Shown here: positions 43,518 to 51,015 of the stretch, piece by piece
How positions within the stretch are numbered: the stretch's first letter is position 1
Layout: every line of letters begins with the position of its first letter
Virus record (IMG/VR): IMGVR_UViG_3300028920_000001
Coordinates: 312,001 to 376,000 of that record
Reading direction: 5' to 3' (one strand)
Source of the DNA: a virus
Length of the DNA: 64,000 nucleotides
Translations under genes and position numbers: made by a program
The notes under the pieces: model-generated
Databases searched by the model: none
Seen by the model: the letters and a program-made list of their open reading frames with translations, nothing else
What the model was told of the DNA's origin: nothing

Positions 43518-43940
43518 ATGGATTTTCGATCCATTGCTATGCGCGTAGCTTCTGGGACGACGGCGGCTAGGAAAAAGTCTAAGAAGTCAAAAAAATCCCG
43601 GAAAACTAAGAAAACTCGAACTAAAAAGACTAAGCCTCGCACCTCCAAACCGGTGAAACCGGTTGAGCCGGATCCTCCTGAAGAAACTGAGGATGAAGAG
43701 GAATCAACAGATAGTATTTTGAAGCCGAAGACTGAATATTCTTGTCAGCTTCAAATATCTATAATTGCTGATTTTGAAGGTGAAGTTGATCAGGGTAAAT
43801 TAAAGAGAAAGCTTAAGACCGAATCTATCAATGCTGTGAAAGCAGGGGTGGCTACTACCGCTCGTGAATATAGATTGGAGGCCACTCAGATTACGGTTCA
43901 ACCAATCAGTATCGAATGTGCGGTTAATTCGATTGAATGA
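43518..43940 (+). CDS. Tagged protein with Lys-rich linker and a C-terminal beta domain
   Basis: The protein begins MDFRSIAMRVASGTTAARKK, a copy of the shared IAxRIA tag. A Lys/Arg/Thr-rich stretch (residues 18-50) and a Pro/Glu/Asp stretch (50-72) follow. The C-terminal domain (EYSCQLQISIIADFEGEVDQ, TQITVQPISIECAVNSIE) is an alpha/beta sandwich-like fold of about 70 residues. The basic part could bind DNA inside the capsid. The total of 140 residues fits an internal or head-associated protein. Family not recognised. Confidence 0.5.
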   Translation: MDFRSIAMRVASGTTAARKKSKKSKKSRKTKKTRTKKTKPRTSKPVKPVEPDPPEETEDEEESTDSILKPKTEYSCQLQISIIADFEGEVDQGKLKRKLKTESINAVKAGVATTAREYRLEATQITVQPISIECAVNSIE

Positions 43941-43950
43941 GCTCAGGTAA

Positions 43951-43968
43951 AGTCTTCATATGAAGACT
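43951..43968 (+). promoter_or_regulatory. 18-bp perfect palindrome over a start codon
   Basis: AGTCTTCATATGAAGACT is fully self-complementary and contains the ATG of the gene at 43960. As RNA it would form a 7-bp stem with the loop ATAT, placing the start codon at the loop edge. As DNA it could be an operator. No clear Shine-Dalgarno precedes it except AGG at about 43946. Confidence 0.45.
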
Positions 43969-44319
43969 CACAGTATTCAGCTGGAAAAAGACGATACTCA
44001 ACAAGTTCAGCAAATCGAACGATCTATCATTCATTATTCAATTGAGCTTGGGAAGATAGCAGTTGTAGAACATAATATCAGGAATTCTTTGGTCGGTTTG
44101 GGTGAAGCTCGACATAAACTAATTCAGTCCATTCTAAAAAATAATGGATTTGATCTGAATAAGGTGGCTGGAGTCCAGGTTAATCCTGAAATTGGATCTA
44201 TAATTGTTGAAATCGATGAATCTAAATCTGAATCTGCACCAAACGGACCTGTTGGAGCAGAACCTGTATCAGATTCAGTTGGTAAGAATGGACCTGCGGG
44301 TCATCCTCCTACGGAATAA
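43960..44319 (+). CDS. Helical hypothetical protein
   Basis: The 119 residues begin with helices (LEKDDTQQVQQIERSIIHYS, SLVGLGEARHKLIQSILKNN). A short strand region (VAGVQVNPEIGSIIVEIDES) and a Gly/Pro-rich disordered tail follow. The start codon lies inside a palindrome. The layout resembles small phage scaffolding-like or tail-assembly proteins, but no family is recognised. Confidence 0.45.
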   Translation: MKTHSIQLEKDDTQQVQQIERSIIHYSIELGKIAVVEHNIRNSLVGLGEARHKLIQSILKNNGFDLNKVAGVQVNPEIGSIIVEIDESKSESAPNGPVGAEPVSDSVGKNGPAGHPPTE

Positions 44320-44347
44320 CCGCCTCTTAATGTTGTGTCTCTAGTAA

Positions 44348-45673
44348 ATGCCAGCTCCTCGCGATCGACAAATCCCACATATATTGGAGATACGAAAGCC
44401 GGCTTTTCCTCTCCCGCCGCTAAATGTCCGGGTATATTCTCCTGCTAAAGAAGTTATTGATATTCGATGGACGCCTCCTAGTCAATTAGATCAAAATTCT
44501 TGTTTTAATATTATTGGTGTTAATATTTATCGTAGTTTTAATTCTGAATTTGGACCGTATTATCGATTAAATACTATTCCGCTTGGTGCTACTTTTTGGC
44601 GAGATCAGACTCGGATTGTTTTAGCTCTACAAGAAGATGTTTCCAAGTGTTTTGTGGCTCGAGGAGTGGAATCGGATCCAGTAGGACGTTATGTTTTTAG
44701 GACTCCTCATCGTCCCATCATTATTCATCCTTCCCCGGGAGCAGCGAACTGTACTAATTTGAATGTTCAGGTCACAGTTAATGGACAAAATGCATGGGTA
44801 CAGACTATCAGGACAGAAGAAGGTTTAGTAGAACTTCGAAATAAGGACGCTTTTGATGTTGCGTCTCAGCAGGCTGTACCGGTAGTTTTACCTACTAATG
44901 AAGATGATGTTGTTTTAGCTACTTACCGATATCGGGCGGAAGAAGTTAAGACTAGATTATATCAGAGAGTGTTCTATCGAATTACTACAGTTGCTACTTG
45001 TAAAGATGAACCAAGATTAATTGAGACTCCGCTTGATCGAGCGACACAATCTAATCGGCATGAAATAGAGAAACTAGATTATATTTGGCGTGAAGCTATT
45101 CGTCGCACTCGCTGGATTTTGAATCAGGGTGGAGAAAGAGTCAAATTATTTATCCGTAGATCAGCAGGTGTTCAATGTGGTTGCTATTCGGTTGAACATA
45201 AACAGCCCCAAAATGACTGTGAGGTTTGTTACGGAACCGGAATTTTAGGCGGGTATGATGGTCCTTATGATATTGTAATAGCCCCGGATGATGCTGAAAG
45301 AGGAATTTCTCAATCGAATCGAGGTCGAAATTTATCTCATTCTTATGAGACCTTTACAGGTCCTTCTCCTTTAATTTCTCAACGAGATTTTATTGTTAAG
45401 GAAAGTGGAGACAGGTATGGAATAGGTCCAGTTAGAATGCCTAGTAATCGAGGTATGCAACTTCAACAAATGTTTACAATTTCTTATTTAGATGAAGCTG
45501 ACATTCGATATAGGATTCCAATTTTTGATCCCACTTATATGGAATTTCCTGAGACTAGATGGATTGTTCCTGGTGAAGGTAAATCTACTCCGATGATGAC
45601 TGAGAAGCATAATATTGATGATCATCGTGAAATTCGTGGTAATACTGTAACATACGAAAATATAGTTTATTGA
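44348..45673 (+). CDS. Structural protein with Fn3-like and zinc-knuckle segments
   Basis: The 441 residues contain an Fn3/Ig-like domain near the start (IDIRWTPPSQLDQNSCFNII, VNIYRSFNSEFGPYYRLN) and a central helical/strand region. A four-Cys knuckle follows, CGCYSVEHKQPQNDCEVCYG, leading to GGYDGPYDIVIAPDD. The C-terminal part (SQRDFIVKESGDRYGIGPV) reads like virion proteins in which F-I-V..G-x-R-Y-x-I-x-x-V recurs. I recall similar proteins from the neck or baseplate regions of large phages, but cannot name the role. It lies in the neck/tail cluster leading to the sheath gene. Confidence 0.6.
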   Translation: MPAPRDRQIPHILEIRKPAFPLPPLNVRVYSPAKEVIDIRWTPPSQLDQNSCFNIIGVNIYRSFNSEFGPYYRLNTIPLGATFWRDQTRIVLALQEDVSKCFVARGVESDPVGRYVFRTPHRPIIIHPSPGAANCTNLNVQVTVNGQNAWVQTIRTEEGLVELRNKDAFDVASQQAVPVVLPTNEDDVVLATYRYRAEEVKTRLYQRVFYRITTVATCKDEPRLIETPLDRATQSNRHEIEKLDYIWREAIRRTRWILNQGGERVKLFIRRSAGVQCGCYSVEHKQPQNDCEVCYGTGILGGYDGPYDIVIAPDDAERGISQSNRGRNLSHSYETFTGPSPLISQRDFIVKESGDRYGIGPVRMPSNRGMQLQQMFTISYLDEADIRYRIPIFDPTYMEFPETRWIVPGEGKSTPMMTEKHNIDDHREIRGNTVTYENIVY

Positions 45674-45677
45674 TCAA

Positions 45678-46331
45678 ATGGCCGAAATTACTACTGCGTT
45701 TAATACGGCATTGGACCGGGCATTGGACCGGGTTATAGATAGTGTAGCTATTGAAGGAGTGAAGGCTCTTCAGGTAATACTGGACGATGCTGGATTTTCA
45801 AAATCTCCATATCTTAAAGACTATGAAATTTATGCTAATGTAATTGGACATGAGATTGTTTTTGAAATACTTTTGAGCATGGATTCGGTAGAATATGAAA
45901 AGGAGATAGAAGAAAAACAGGAAGAAGCCAAGAAGAAGCAAGAAAAGCAGCTTCAGGATTTGACCGCACGTACTTACGGGCTGACGAGACAGTCCCGGAA
46001 AGTGACTCGAATTTATAGTGCCACTGATATGCGTCGTCCTGCTCGAGACGCCAGGAAAGGGGCAAGAGACGCCAGAAAAGGGGCAGCCTATAGACTAGCG
46101 CAGCATGAAATGATAAATAAACGTCCCCGGTCAGCCCATATAACCCGTCAGGGTAAATTGGCTATCGAAATGAAACGTTCAATGAGAGAAAGTGAGACTC
46201 AAGTTCATTTACCTCAAGGTAACTTTGAGGGGATTATAAAAGATATAATTGATAAAGCAAAGGAAATTATATTAGATAAATTCCTTCCGGAACTTTCTGA
46301 CGCTATTCAGGTTCGATTTGGCAAGGTATAA
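45678..46331 (+). CDS. Probable tail-region protein, helical
   Basis: The 217 residues start with helices, including a 22-base direct repeat in the DNA (LDRALDRV). A Lys/Glu coiled coil follows around residues 75-95 (EKEIEEKQEEAKKKQEKQLQ), then an Arg-rich linker with a duplicated DARKGARDARKGAA, and a C-terminal amphipathic helix (IIKDIIDKAKEIILDKFLPE). The central basic part could touch nucleic acid or a partner. It overlaps the next gene by 14 bases. No family recognised. Confidence 0.5.
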   Translation: MAEITTAFNTALDRALDRVIDSVAIEGVKALQVILDDAGFSKSPYLKDYEIYANVIGHEIVFEILLSMDSVEYEKEIEEKQEEAKKKQEKQLQDLTARTYGLTRQSRKVTRIYSATDMRRPARDARKGARDARKGAAYRLAQHEMINKRPRSAHITRQGKLAIEMKRSMRESETQVHLPQGNFEGIIKDIIDKAKEIILDKFLPELSDAIQVRFGKV

Positions 46332-46908
46332 AGTTACTAATCTCATTTCGGCTGGGGTTTCCATTACCGATCTTGGGATCCATCTTCCTGGAAAGGGAAG
46401 CTATAAAATAATAGATGCTAGTGCTAAGGAAAAATCTCATGATCTTAAAGATGTTAAAGGTCGGAGATGGGTTAGGGTAGACTTAATAATCGAGGAAAAA
46501 GTGCCAGTTTGGCCATTCACCAAAGGACCTCGGTCTAATCTAAAAGCTCAGCCTAAAATAAGATCTGAGCCTGAAGCTCTATCGTCTTTAGATGAATTAA
46601 CTCGTTCAGTCAAAAGTATTGAAAAATCTTTACTTGAATTATTGCAGCGTCCTTCTCCTCCTCCACCTGAGGTAATAGCTGCTCATATGAAATCAATAAG
46701 CCAAATAGGTGAAATTCCGAGAGGTCTACCCGGAGCTTCACCTAGGCCAGGTCCGGGTGTATCTGAAAATCCTCTTTATATTCCTTCTAAAATTAAGCCT
46801 GAAGTTAAAGATGGGGAGGTTTCTATTTCTTCTAAAGATATGTCGACAGATGACGTAGATCAAAGTGTGGATATGTTGAGAAAAATGAGAAAAAATAGGA
46901 AGAAATAG
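46318..46908 (+). CDS. Hypothetical protein with Pro-rich linker
   Basis: A TTG start within the end of the previous gene gives 196 residues. The N-terminal 60 residues form a beta domain (YKVTNLISAGVSITDLGIHL, GRRWVRVDLIIEE), like a small ribbon fold. A helical segment (LDELTRSVKSIEKSLLELLQ), a Pro/Gly linker and a charged C-terminus (VDMLRKMRKNRKK) follow. It belongs to the neck/tail cluster. Family not recognised. Confidence 0.5.
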   Translation: MARYKVTNLISAGVSITDLGIHLPGKGSYKIIDASAKEKSHDLKDVKGRRWVRVDLIIEEKVPVWPFTKGPRSNLKAQPKIRSEPEALSSLDELTRSVKSIEKSLLELLQRPSPPPPEVIAAHMKSISQIGEIPRGLPGASPRPGPGVSENPLYIPSKIKPEVKDGEVSISSKDMSTDDVDQSVDMLRKMRKNRKK

Positions 46909-46941
46909 CCTCGATGTAATGTAGAAAAGACTGGAGAGATC

Positions 46942-47934
46942 ATGGCTAAAGATGTAGTAGGAGTAGGTCTTGATTGTGGCACCATGAATTTTGTTGCCGC
47001 TAGAAAAGCGGATGGAAGTATTGGTATTACTCAAATTAGAGATGCTTTTCTTGATTTACCGCTTGAGCACAAGAGAATGCTCAGATTGTCTGAAACTAGT
47101 TATGTAGAGATGGGTGACCGATTATTGGTTCTCGGAGATGAAGCACTAGAAACAGCCAATTTATTTAATCGAGAAGCTCGTCGGCCAATGATTAACGGAA
47201 TGATTTCTCCTGGTGAAATTGATGCTCAGGAAGTTATCTCGATCATGATCGAGAAAGTTTTAGGTAAACCTAAGAAAGATGAAAAATGTTGTTTTTCGGT
47301 TCCGGCTACTGCCATTGATGTTACTGGTTCTGATGTTACTTATCACAAATTGATTTTAGAGAAAATACTAAAAGAAATTGGATATTTGCCTGAACCAATT
47401 AATGAAGCTCAAGCCGTGGTTTTTTCCGAAGCACCTAAAGAGAAATTCTCAGGTGTAGGCATTTCTTATGGTGCTGGAATGACCAATGTCTGTCTGTCCT
47501 ATAATGCTATGAGTGCTCTTGAATTTTCGTTGGCTAAAGGTGGTGATTGGGTTGATGAATTGGCAGCTAAGGCGGTTAATACTACTAAAGCTAAGATGAC
47601 TGCCGTCAAAGAAAAAGAAATTGATATTAATAATCCTCAGACTCGAGAACAAGAAGCTTTAGTGCTATTTATTCAAACTCTCATTGATAATTCACTTAAT
47701 GGAATAATTGAGCATTTTCATAAAGTGAAAAATGAATTACTGGTTCCTAAACCTATTCCAATTATAGTGAGTGGTGGGACTTCCAAAGCAACTGGTTTCT
47801 TAGACAAATTTAAAGAACGATTTGAAGTTTTGAAGCAAAGATTTCCGATTGAAATTTCTGAAATTCGTGCTGCTCGAGATCCTATGACGGCAGTAGCTAC
47901 TGGATTACTTGTGGTTGCCCAAATGGAGGATTGA
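46942..47934 (+). CDS. Actin-like ATPase (MreB/Hsp70 superfamily)
   Basis: GGAGAG precedes the ATG. The 330 residues show the actin/Hsp70 ATPase core: phosphate-1 loop VGVGLDCGTMNFVAARK (residues about 5-21), phosphate-2-like GVGISYGAGMTNVCLSY with the MreB-type continuation SLAKGGDWVDELA, and the adenosine motif PIIVSGGTSKATGF. ARDPMTAVATGLLV resembles the end of MreB. In phosphate-2 the usual Asp is Tyr (SYGAG), and Met replaces the Thr of GTT, so hydrolysis could be slow. Phage actins are known to position or segregate DNA. Its place among virion genes could instead suggest an assembly chaperone. It might also partner with the J-domain proteins at 56323 and 58645. Confidence 0.8.
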   Translation: MAKDVVGVGLDCGTMNFVAARKADGSIGITQIRDAFLDLPLEHKRMLRLSETSYVEMGDRLLVLGDEALETANLFNREARRPMINGMISPGEIDAQEVISIMIEKVLGKPKKDEKCCFSVPATAIDVTGSDVTYHKLILEKILKEIGYLPEPINEAQAVVFSEAPKEKFSGVGISYGAGMTNVCLSYNAMSALEFSLAKGGDWVDELAAKAVNTTKAKMTAVKEKEIDINNPQTREQEALVLFIQTLIDNSLNGIIEHFHKVKNELLVPKPIPIIVSGGTSKATGFLDKFKERFEVLKQRFPIEISEIRAARDPMTAVATGLLVVAQMED

Positions 47935-47943
47935 CGAGTAGTC

Positions 47944-47971
47944 CTTTAATGTTCTAGCCCAAATATGGGCT
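47944..47971 (+). promoter_or_regulatory. CTTTAAT box followed by a hairpin over the start codon
   Basis: CTTTAAT lies at 47944-47950. AGCCCA (47956-47961) and TGGGCT (47966-47971) form a 6-bp stem around AATA that includes the ATG at 47965. A transcript starting six to eight bases after the box would lack the first bases of the 5' arm, so translation could depend on where transcription starts. Confidence 0.35.
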
Positions 47972-48249
47972 CATTAAATATTCCGGTTCTGAAAACTCCT
48001 GAGGATGTTCTTGCCCATAAAGGCAAGGCACCTGCTCCGATTAAGCCTGCTCCGGCTCCTCCGCCTGCTCCTCCTCCGGCTCCGGCTCCGGCTCCCGCTC
48101 CGGAACAGAGTGTTGAAGAAGTCGCAGCTGGTTTGGTGAGCCAGTATAAGAAGGATGAACTGGTTCAAATGTGCAAAGATGCTGGTTTGGAAGCTGAAGG
48201 CACTAAGGCTGATTTGGCACAGGCATTAGCTGAAGCCTACGCTAAATAA
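47965..48249 (+). CDS. Pro/Ala-rich protein with C-terminal SAP-like domain
   Basis: The 94 residues have a short N-terminal part (LNIPVLKTPEDVLAHKGK), a Pro/Ala linker (residues 23-47) and a C-terminal helix-turn-helix of SAP/HeH type: LVSQYKKDELVQMCKDAGLE then GTKADLAQALAEAY. SAP domains bind DNA or tether proteins to it. The linker would keep the domain mobile, as in virion or nucleoid-associated proteins. It lies right after the actin-like ATPase, possibly linking it to DNA (inference). Confidence 0.7.
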   Translation: MGSLNIPVLKTPEDVLAHKGKAPAPIKPAPAPPPAPPPAPAPAPAPEQSVEEVAAGLVSQYKKDELVQMCKDAGLEAEGTKADLAQALAEAYAK

Positions 48250-48292
48250 TAGAAGCCAACATTTGGGTGTATCGGCCGGCGTATAGTTTTGT

Positions 48293-48451
48293 ATGTCGTT
48301 TGATAAGTTAGTTGGAATATCCGTCACATCCACACTTACAAAAGAAAAATTTGCTGAGGTAATTGACAAACCAAAATTAAAACAAAAGATGGTTGATGCA
48401 TTTGCAGCAGCAAATGGTGAAGTTGATCTTGATGATATTTTTGACGATTAA
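48293..48451 (+). CDS. Small acidic protein (52 residues)
   Basis: A complete frame between the SAP-domain gene and the double-HNH gene, too short for a 60-residue cutoff. It reads MSFDKLVGISVTSTLTKEKF, then a helix (PKLKQKMVDAFAAANG) and the acidic end DLDDIFDD. Codon use is like that of the neighbours. The overall pattern recalls the tiny acidic phage proteins that bind host factors. No clear ribosome site; unknown function. Confidence 0.45.
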   Translation: MSFDKLVGISVTSTLTKEKFAEVIDKPKLKQKMVDAFAAANGEVDLDDIFDD

Positions 48452-48467
48452 TTAAATTTCCGGATCA

Positions 48468-49211
48468 GTGGAAAAAATCTGTACTGCTTGTGATACTCCT
48501 AAATTATTATCTGAGTATCATGTACATAAATTGGGCAAATTTGGGAGAAACTCAATTTGTAAGCTTTGTAAAAATAAATATACTAGTAAACACAGGATAG
48601 GATATAAAAAACGATTTAAAGAGCTCCGTGAGTTAAGAAAAGCTAAGCTCATTGAATTCTTAAATATCGAAAAATCAAAACCATGTGTTGACTGCGGCAA
48701 GTCTTTTATCCCAGAAGCGATGCACTTTGATCATCTCCCTCAATTTCATAAAGTTAAGCATATTGCTGATATGGTTAATAGAGTATATAGTATTAGCACT
48801 GTTCAGAAAGAGCTTCAAAAATGTGAATTAGTATGTGTTGGGTGTCATCGCGATCGAACTAAAGATAGGAATGAACTAAGGGAGCATTATTCTTGTTCAA
48901 AACATAAAACATATCAAGAGGATTGTAGATTATGTAAAATTTGTGATCGAGTTAGAATTAATAAACGTAAATTTACTAAGTTTATTGAATCATTGAAGGA
49001 TAAAGAGTGTGTTGATTGCGGTCAGAAATTTCAGCCTCACAAGATGGATTTTGATCATTTTGATGATAAGCTTGAGGGAATATCTGATTTAATTCATAAG
49101 CATCATATTACATCTCGACATCAAATGAGAATCATTGAGGAAATTCAAAAATGTGAATTAGTCTGTTGTTGGTGTCATGTTAATAGAACTATAAGTAGGA
49201 GGTCTTTATGA
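48468..49211 (+). CDS. Double-HNH endonuclease (tandem duplicated domain)
   Basis: The GTG start gives 247 residues. An N-terminal zinc ribbon (CTACDTPK ... CKLCKNKY) precedes two HNH modules with almost the same plan. Module 1 has CVDCGKSFIPEAMHFDHL and CELVCVGCHRDRT. Module 2 has CVDCGQKFQPHKMDFDHF and CELVCCWCHVNRT. The C-x2-C pairs bind zinc, and the D-H and C-H-x-N/D-R residues form the beta-beta-alpha-metal site. A short Cys/His-rich spacer (CSKHKTYQEDCRLCKICDRV) joins them. It is probably a homing or nicking enzyme. It is inserted in the tail cluster and its stop overlaps the next ATG (ATGA). Confidence 0.85.
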   Translation: MEKICTACDTPKLLSEYHVHKLGKFGRNSICKLCKNKYTSKHRIGYKKRFKELRELRKAKLIEFLNIEKSKPCVDCGKSFIPEAMHFDHLPQFHKVKHIADMVNRVYSISTVQKELQKCELVCVGCHRDRTKDRNELREHYSCSKHKTYQEDCRLCKICDRVRINKRKFTKFIESLKDKECVDCGQKFQPHKMDFDHFDDKLEGISDLIHKHHITSRHQMRIIEEIQKCELVCCWCHVNRTISRRSL

Positions 49212-50419
49212 AAAATTGGCTGTCAGCGGCCACTAAGAAGCGTGTAATCCAGGAGATCAAGCGTATTCTATATGAGCATCCTCGTTATCGGGGGGATTCT
49301 GGAAATGTTCAAAATAAATTTTCGTTTGATGAACGTCCTCAACGTGGAGTGATTGTAAACGGAACCTCTGCTGATCGGGTTAGGCTATCAGCTAATAATT
49401 ATGTTGGGAGAGTTTCTTCATTTGTAATGCAGGCCAATCTAGAAAATTATCCTAATACTACAATTGAATGGGTGATTGAGAATCAAGGTTTGTTAGGTAG
49501 ATATTCACCTAAGCGAGATGTATTCCCTACTCCACCCGGAGTTTATATAATTGAAATTGAAGAAGTTCCTGATGTGGGCCGAAATTTACCTGGAAAATTC
49601 TATATCGATCCTATTTTAACTGAATTCAATGAGCCACTCATTAAATTTCAAACTACTTCTGATACAACAGCACAGCTTTCGCGTGAAAATATTTATCCAC
49701 AGTCAGTTAGATTGTGGTTGGATGGTAGATTGTCATTAGCGCAGGGAGTCGATTATTCAGTAGATCATGAGAGTGGTCAAATCACATTTTTAAAACCTAC
49801 TCCTCCGGAAACTGAAGTTTATGCAGACTATCGATATCAATTAGAAAAACAAGGTCCATTTGATTTTTACATGGAATCAACTGATATGGAGGTGATTCCT
49901 GGTGCTATTATTGCTTTCGGAGATCGTCCTCAGAAATGTGATAAGATTCCAATCGTAGTTAGTGCTACTCGAGCTGAGGTTCATGAAGTTTATGGTGGCA
50001 AATTTGAAATGAATTTCGATTTGACAGTATTTTCTCGTGATGCTGAAGATCGAGAAAAATTGAGTGATTATATTATCATCAAAATTTTGGAAGTTCAAAA
50101 TCATCTAGGTTGGGAAGGGTTGGAATTAATGGATGTTTCTCCGGGCGGGGAAAGTGAAGAAATTTATGTAGAATCAATTGATGATTATTTTTATGATGGT
50201 GCAGTTTCATTAAGTATGAGAGTAGATTGGGAAATATATGTTCCATTGCCAGTAGAAATATTTAGAGTTGTTTCAGTATCTAAAACAGAGGAACAAGAAA
50301 AGGGATATATGGATGGGACTTACACTGATGATTTATTCAAGGCTATAGCTAATCCTATAGAGTTAGCTGGATCTGTAATATCTATAGGAAATCAGCTTTC
50401 TTTTGAGCGAATTAAATAG
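49208..50419 (+). CDS. Probable neck or tail-completion protein
   Basis: AGGAGG before the ATG indicates strong translation. The 403 residues begin helical (ATKKRVIQEIKRILYEH) and continue as beta domains: RVSSFVMQANLENYPNTTIE, QSVRLWLDGRLSLAQGVDYS, then a domain with KCDKIPIVVSATRAEVHEVY and NFDLTVFSRDAEDREKLSDY. The latter is like tail terminator folds, in which a helix follows F-x-x-D-A-x-D-R-E. Location just before the sheath gene supports a terminator or neck role, as in other myoviruses. Family not recognised for certain. Confidence 0.6.
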   Translation: MKNWLSAATKKRVIQEIKRILYEHPRYRGDSGNVQNKFSFDERPQRGVIVNGTSADRVRLSANNYVGRVSSFVMQANLENYPNTTIEWVIENQGLLGRYSPKRDVFPTPPGVYIIEIEEVPDVGRNLPGKFYIDPILTEFNEPLIKFQTTSDTTAQLSRENIYPQSVRLWLDGRLSLAQGVDYSVDHESGQITFLKPTPPETEVYADYRYQLEKQGPFDFYMESTDMEVIPGAIIAFGDRPQKCDKIPIVVSATRAEVHEVYGGKFEMNFDLTVFSRDAEDREKLSDYIIIKILEVQNHLGWEGLELMDVSPGGESEEIYVESIDDYFYDGAVSLSMRVDWEIYVPLPVEIFRVVSVSKTEEQEKGYMDGTYTDDLFKAIANPIELAGSVISIGNQLSFERIK

Positions 50420-50431
50420 TATAGTTTAATT

Positions 50432-50884
50432 GTGCCAACGTATGAATATCTTTGTCAAACTTGTAATATTGAATTTGAACAATTACTGATTCAAAAAGAT
50501 GAAATCGAAGAATACCAGGATTTTCACCCTTGTCCTAAATGCGGGGAATTGTCTCCCAGGATTCCATCCGCAGTTAATTTTCAATTTAAAGGAAACGCTG
50601 AAGGGGATCCTACCAAGTCCGGCAGTTCCGGAGTCCATGATTTAGATTATCCTAGTGTGGATAAAGCTGTTGGAAGGTCTGCTAATCGCAGATGGAAACA
50701 ATTTAATGAGCGAAAGGCCCAGCGAGATAAGGCTCGGCGTGAGCTTGGAACCAATACAATAGCAGTGAGTGGTCTAGAGGCCGATGCTGGGGTTCAAGCT
50801 ATTTCTTCGGATCAGTCTAAAATTCGAGAGAAGGGCATTAAAACCTTTAAAGAGGCCCTCAAATCTGATTCAGAATCTAAATAA
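50432..50884 (+). CDS. FmdB-type zinc-ribbon protein, copy 2
   Basis: The GTG start gives 150 residues. MPTYEYLCQTCNIEFEQLL, then FHPCPKCGELSPRIPSAVNF, is the FmdB zinc ribbon, followed by QFKGNAEGDPTKSGSS and a basic tail (RRWKQFNERKAQRDKARREL). It is the paralogue of the gene at 12820. Both follow a structural-type gene and share the 12-mer AAATAGTATAGT over the preceding stop. Function in phages is unknown; a zinc-dependent assembly or binding role is possible. Confidence 0.75.
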   Translation: MPTYEYLCQTCNIEFEQLLIQKDEIEEYQDFHPCPKCGELSPRIPSAVNFQFKGNAEGDPTKSGSSGVHDLDYPSVDKAVGRSANRRWKQFNERKAQRDKARRELGTNTIAVSGLEADAGVQAISSDQSKIREKGIKTFKEALKSDSESK

Positions 50885-50914
50885 TTAATAAGCTCTCTAT
50901 AATCTGATTGATAG

Positions 50915-50930
50915 TGAAGCTCGAGCTTCA
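50915..50930. promoter_or_regulatory. 16-bp perfect palindrome upstream of the sheath gene
   Basis: TGAAGCTCGAGCTTCA is self-complementary and lies in the 131-base gap before the sheath gene. Its core GCTCGAGC recurs at 50992-50999. It could be an operator, or a terminator stem for the gene upstream; no T-run follows. Confidence 0.4.
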
Positions 50931-51015
50931 TATCATACCAATATTCAAACGTTTGTGCCAAGGGAAATATATACTGAAGATTAACATCGTCGCTCGAGCA
51001 CAATAGGGAGCTGAA

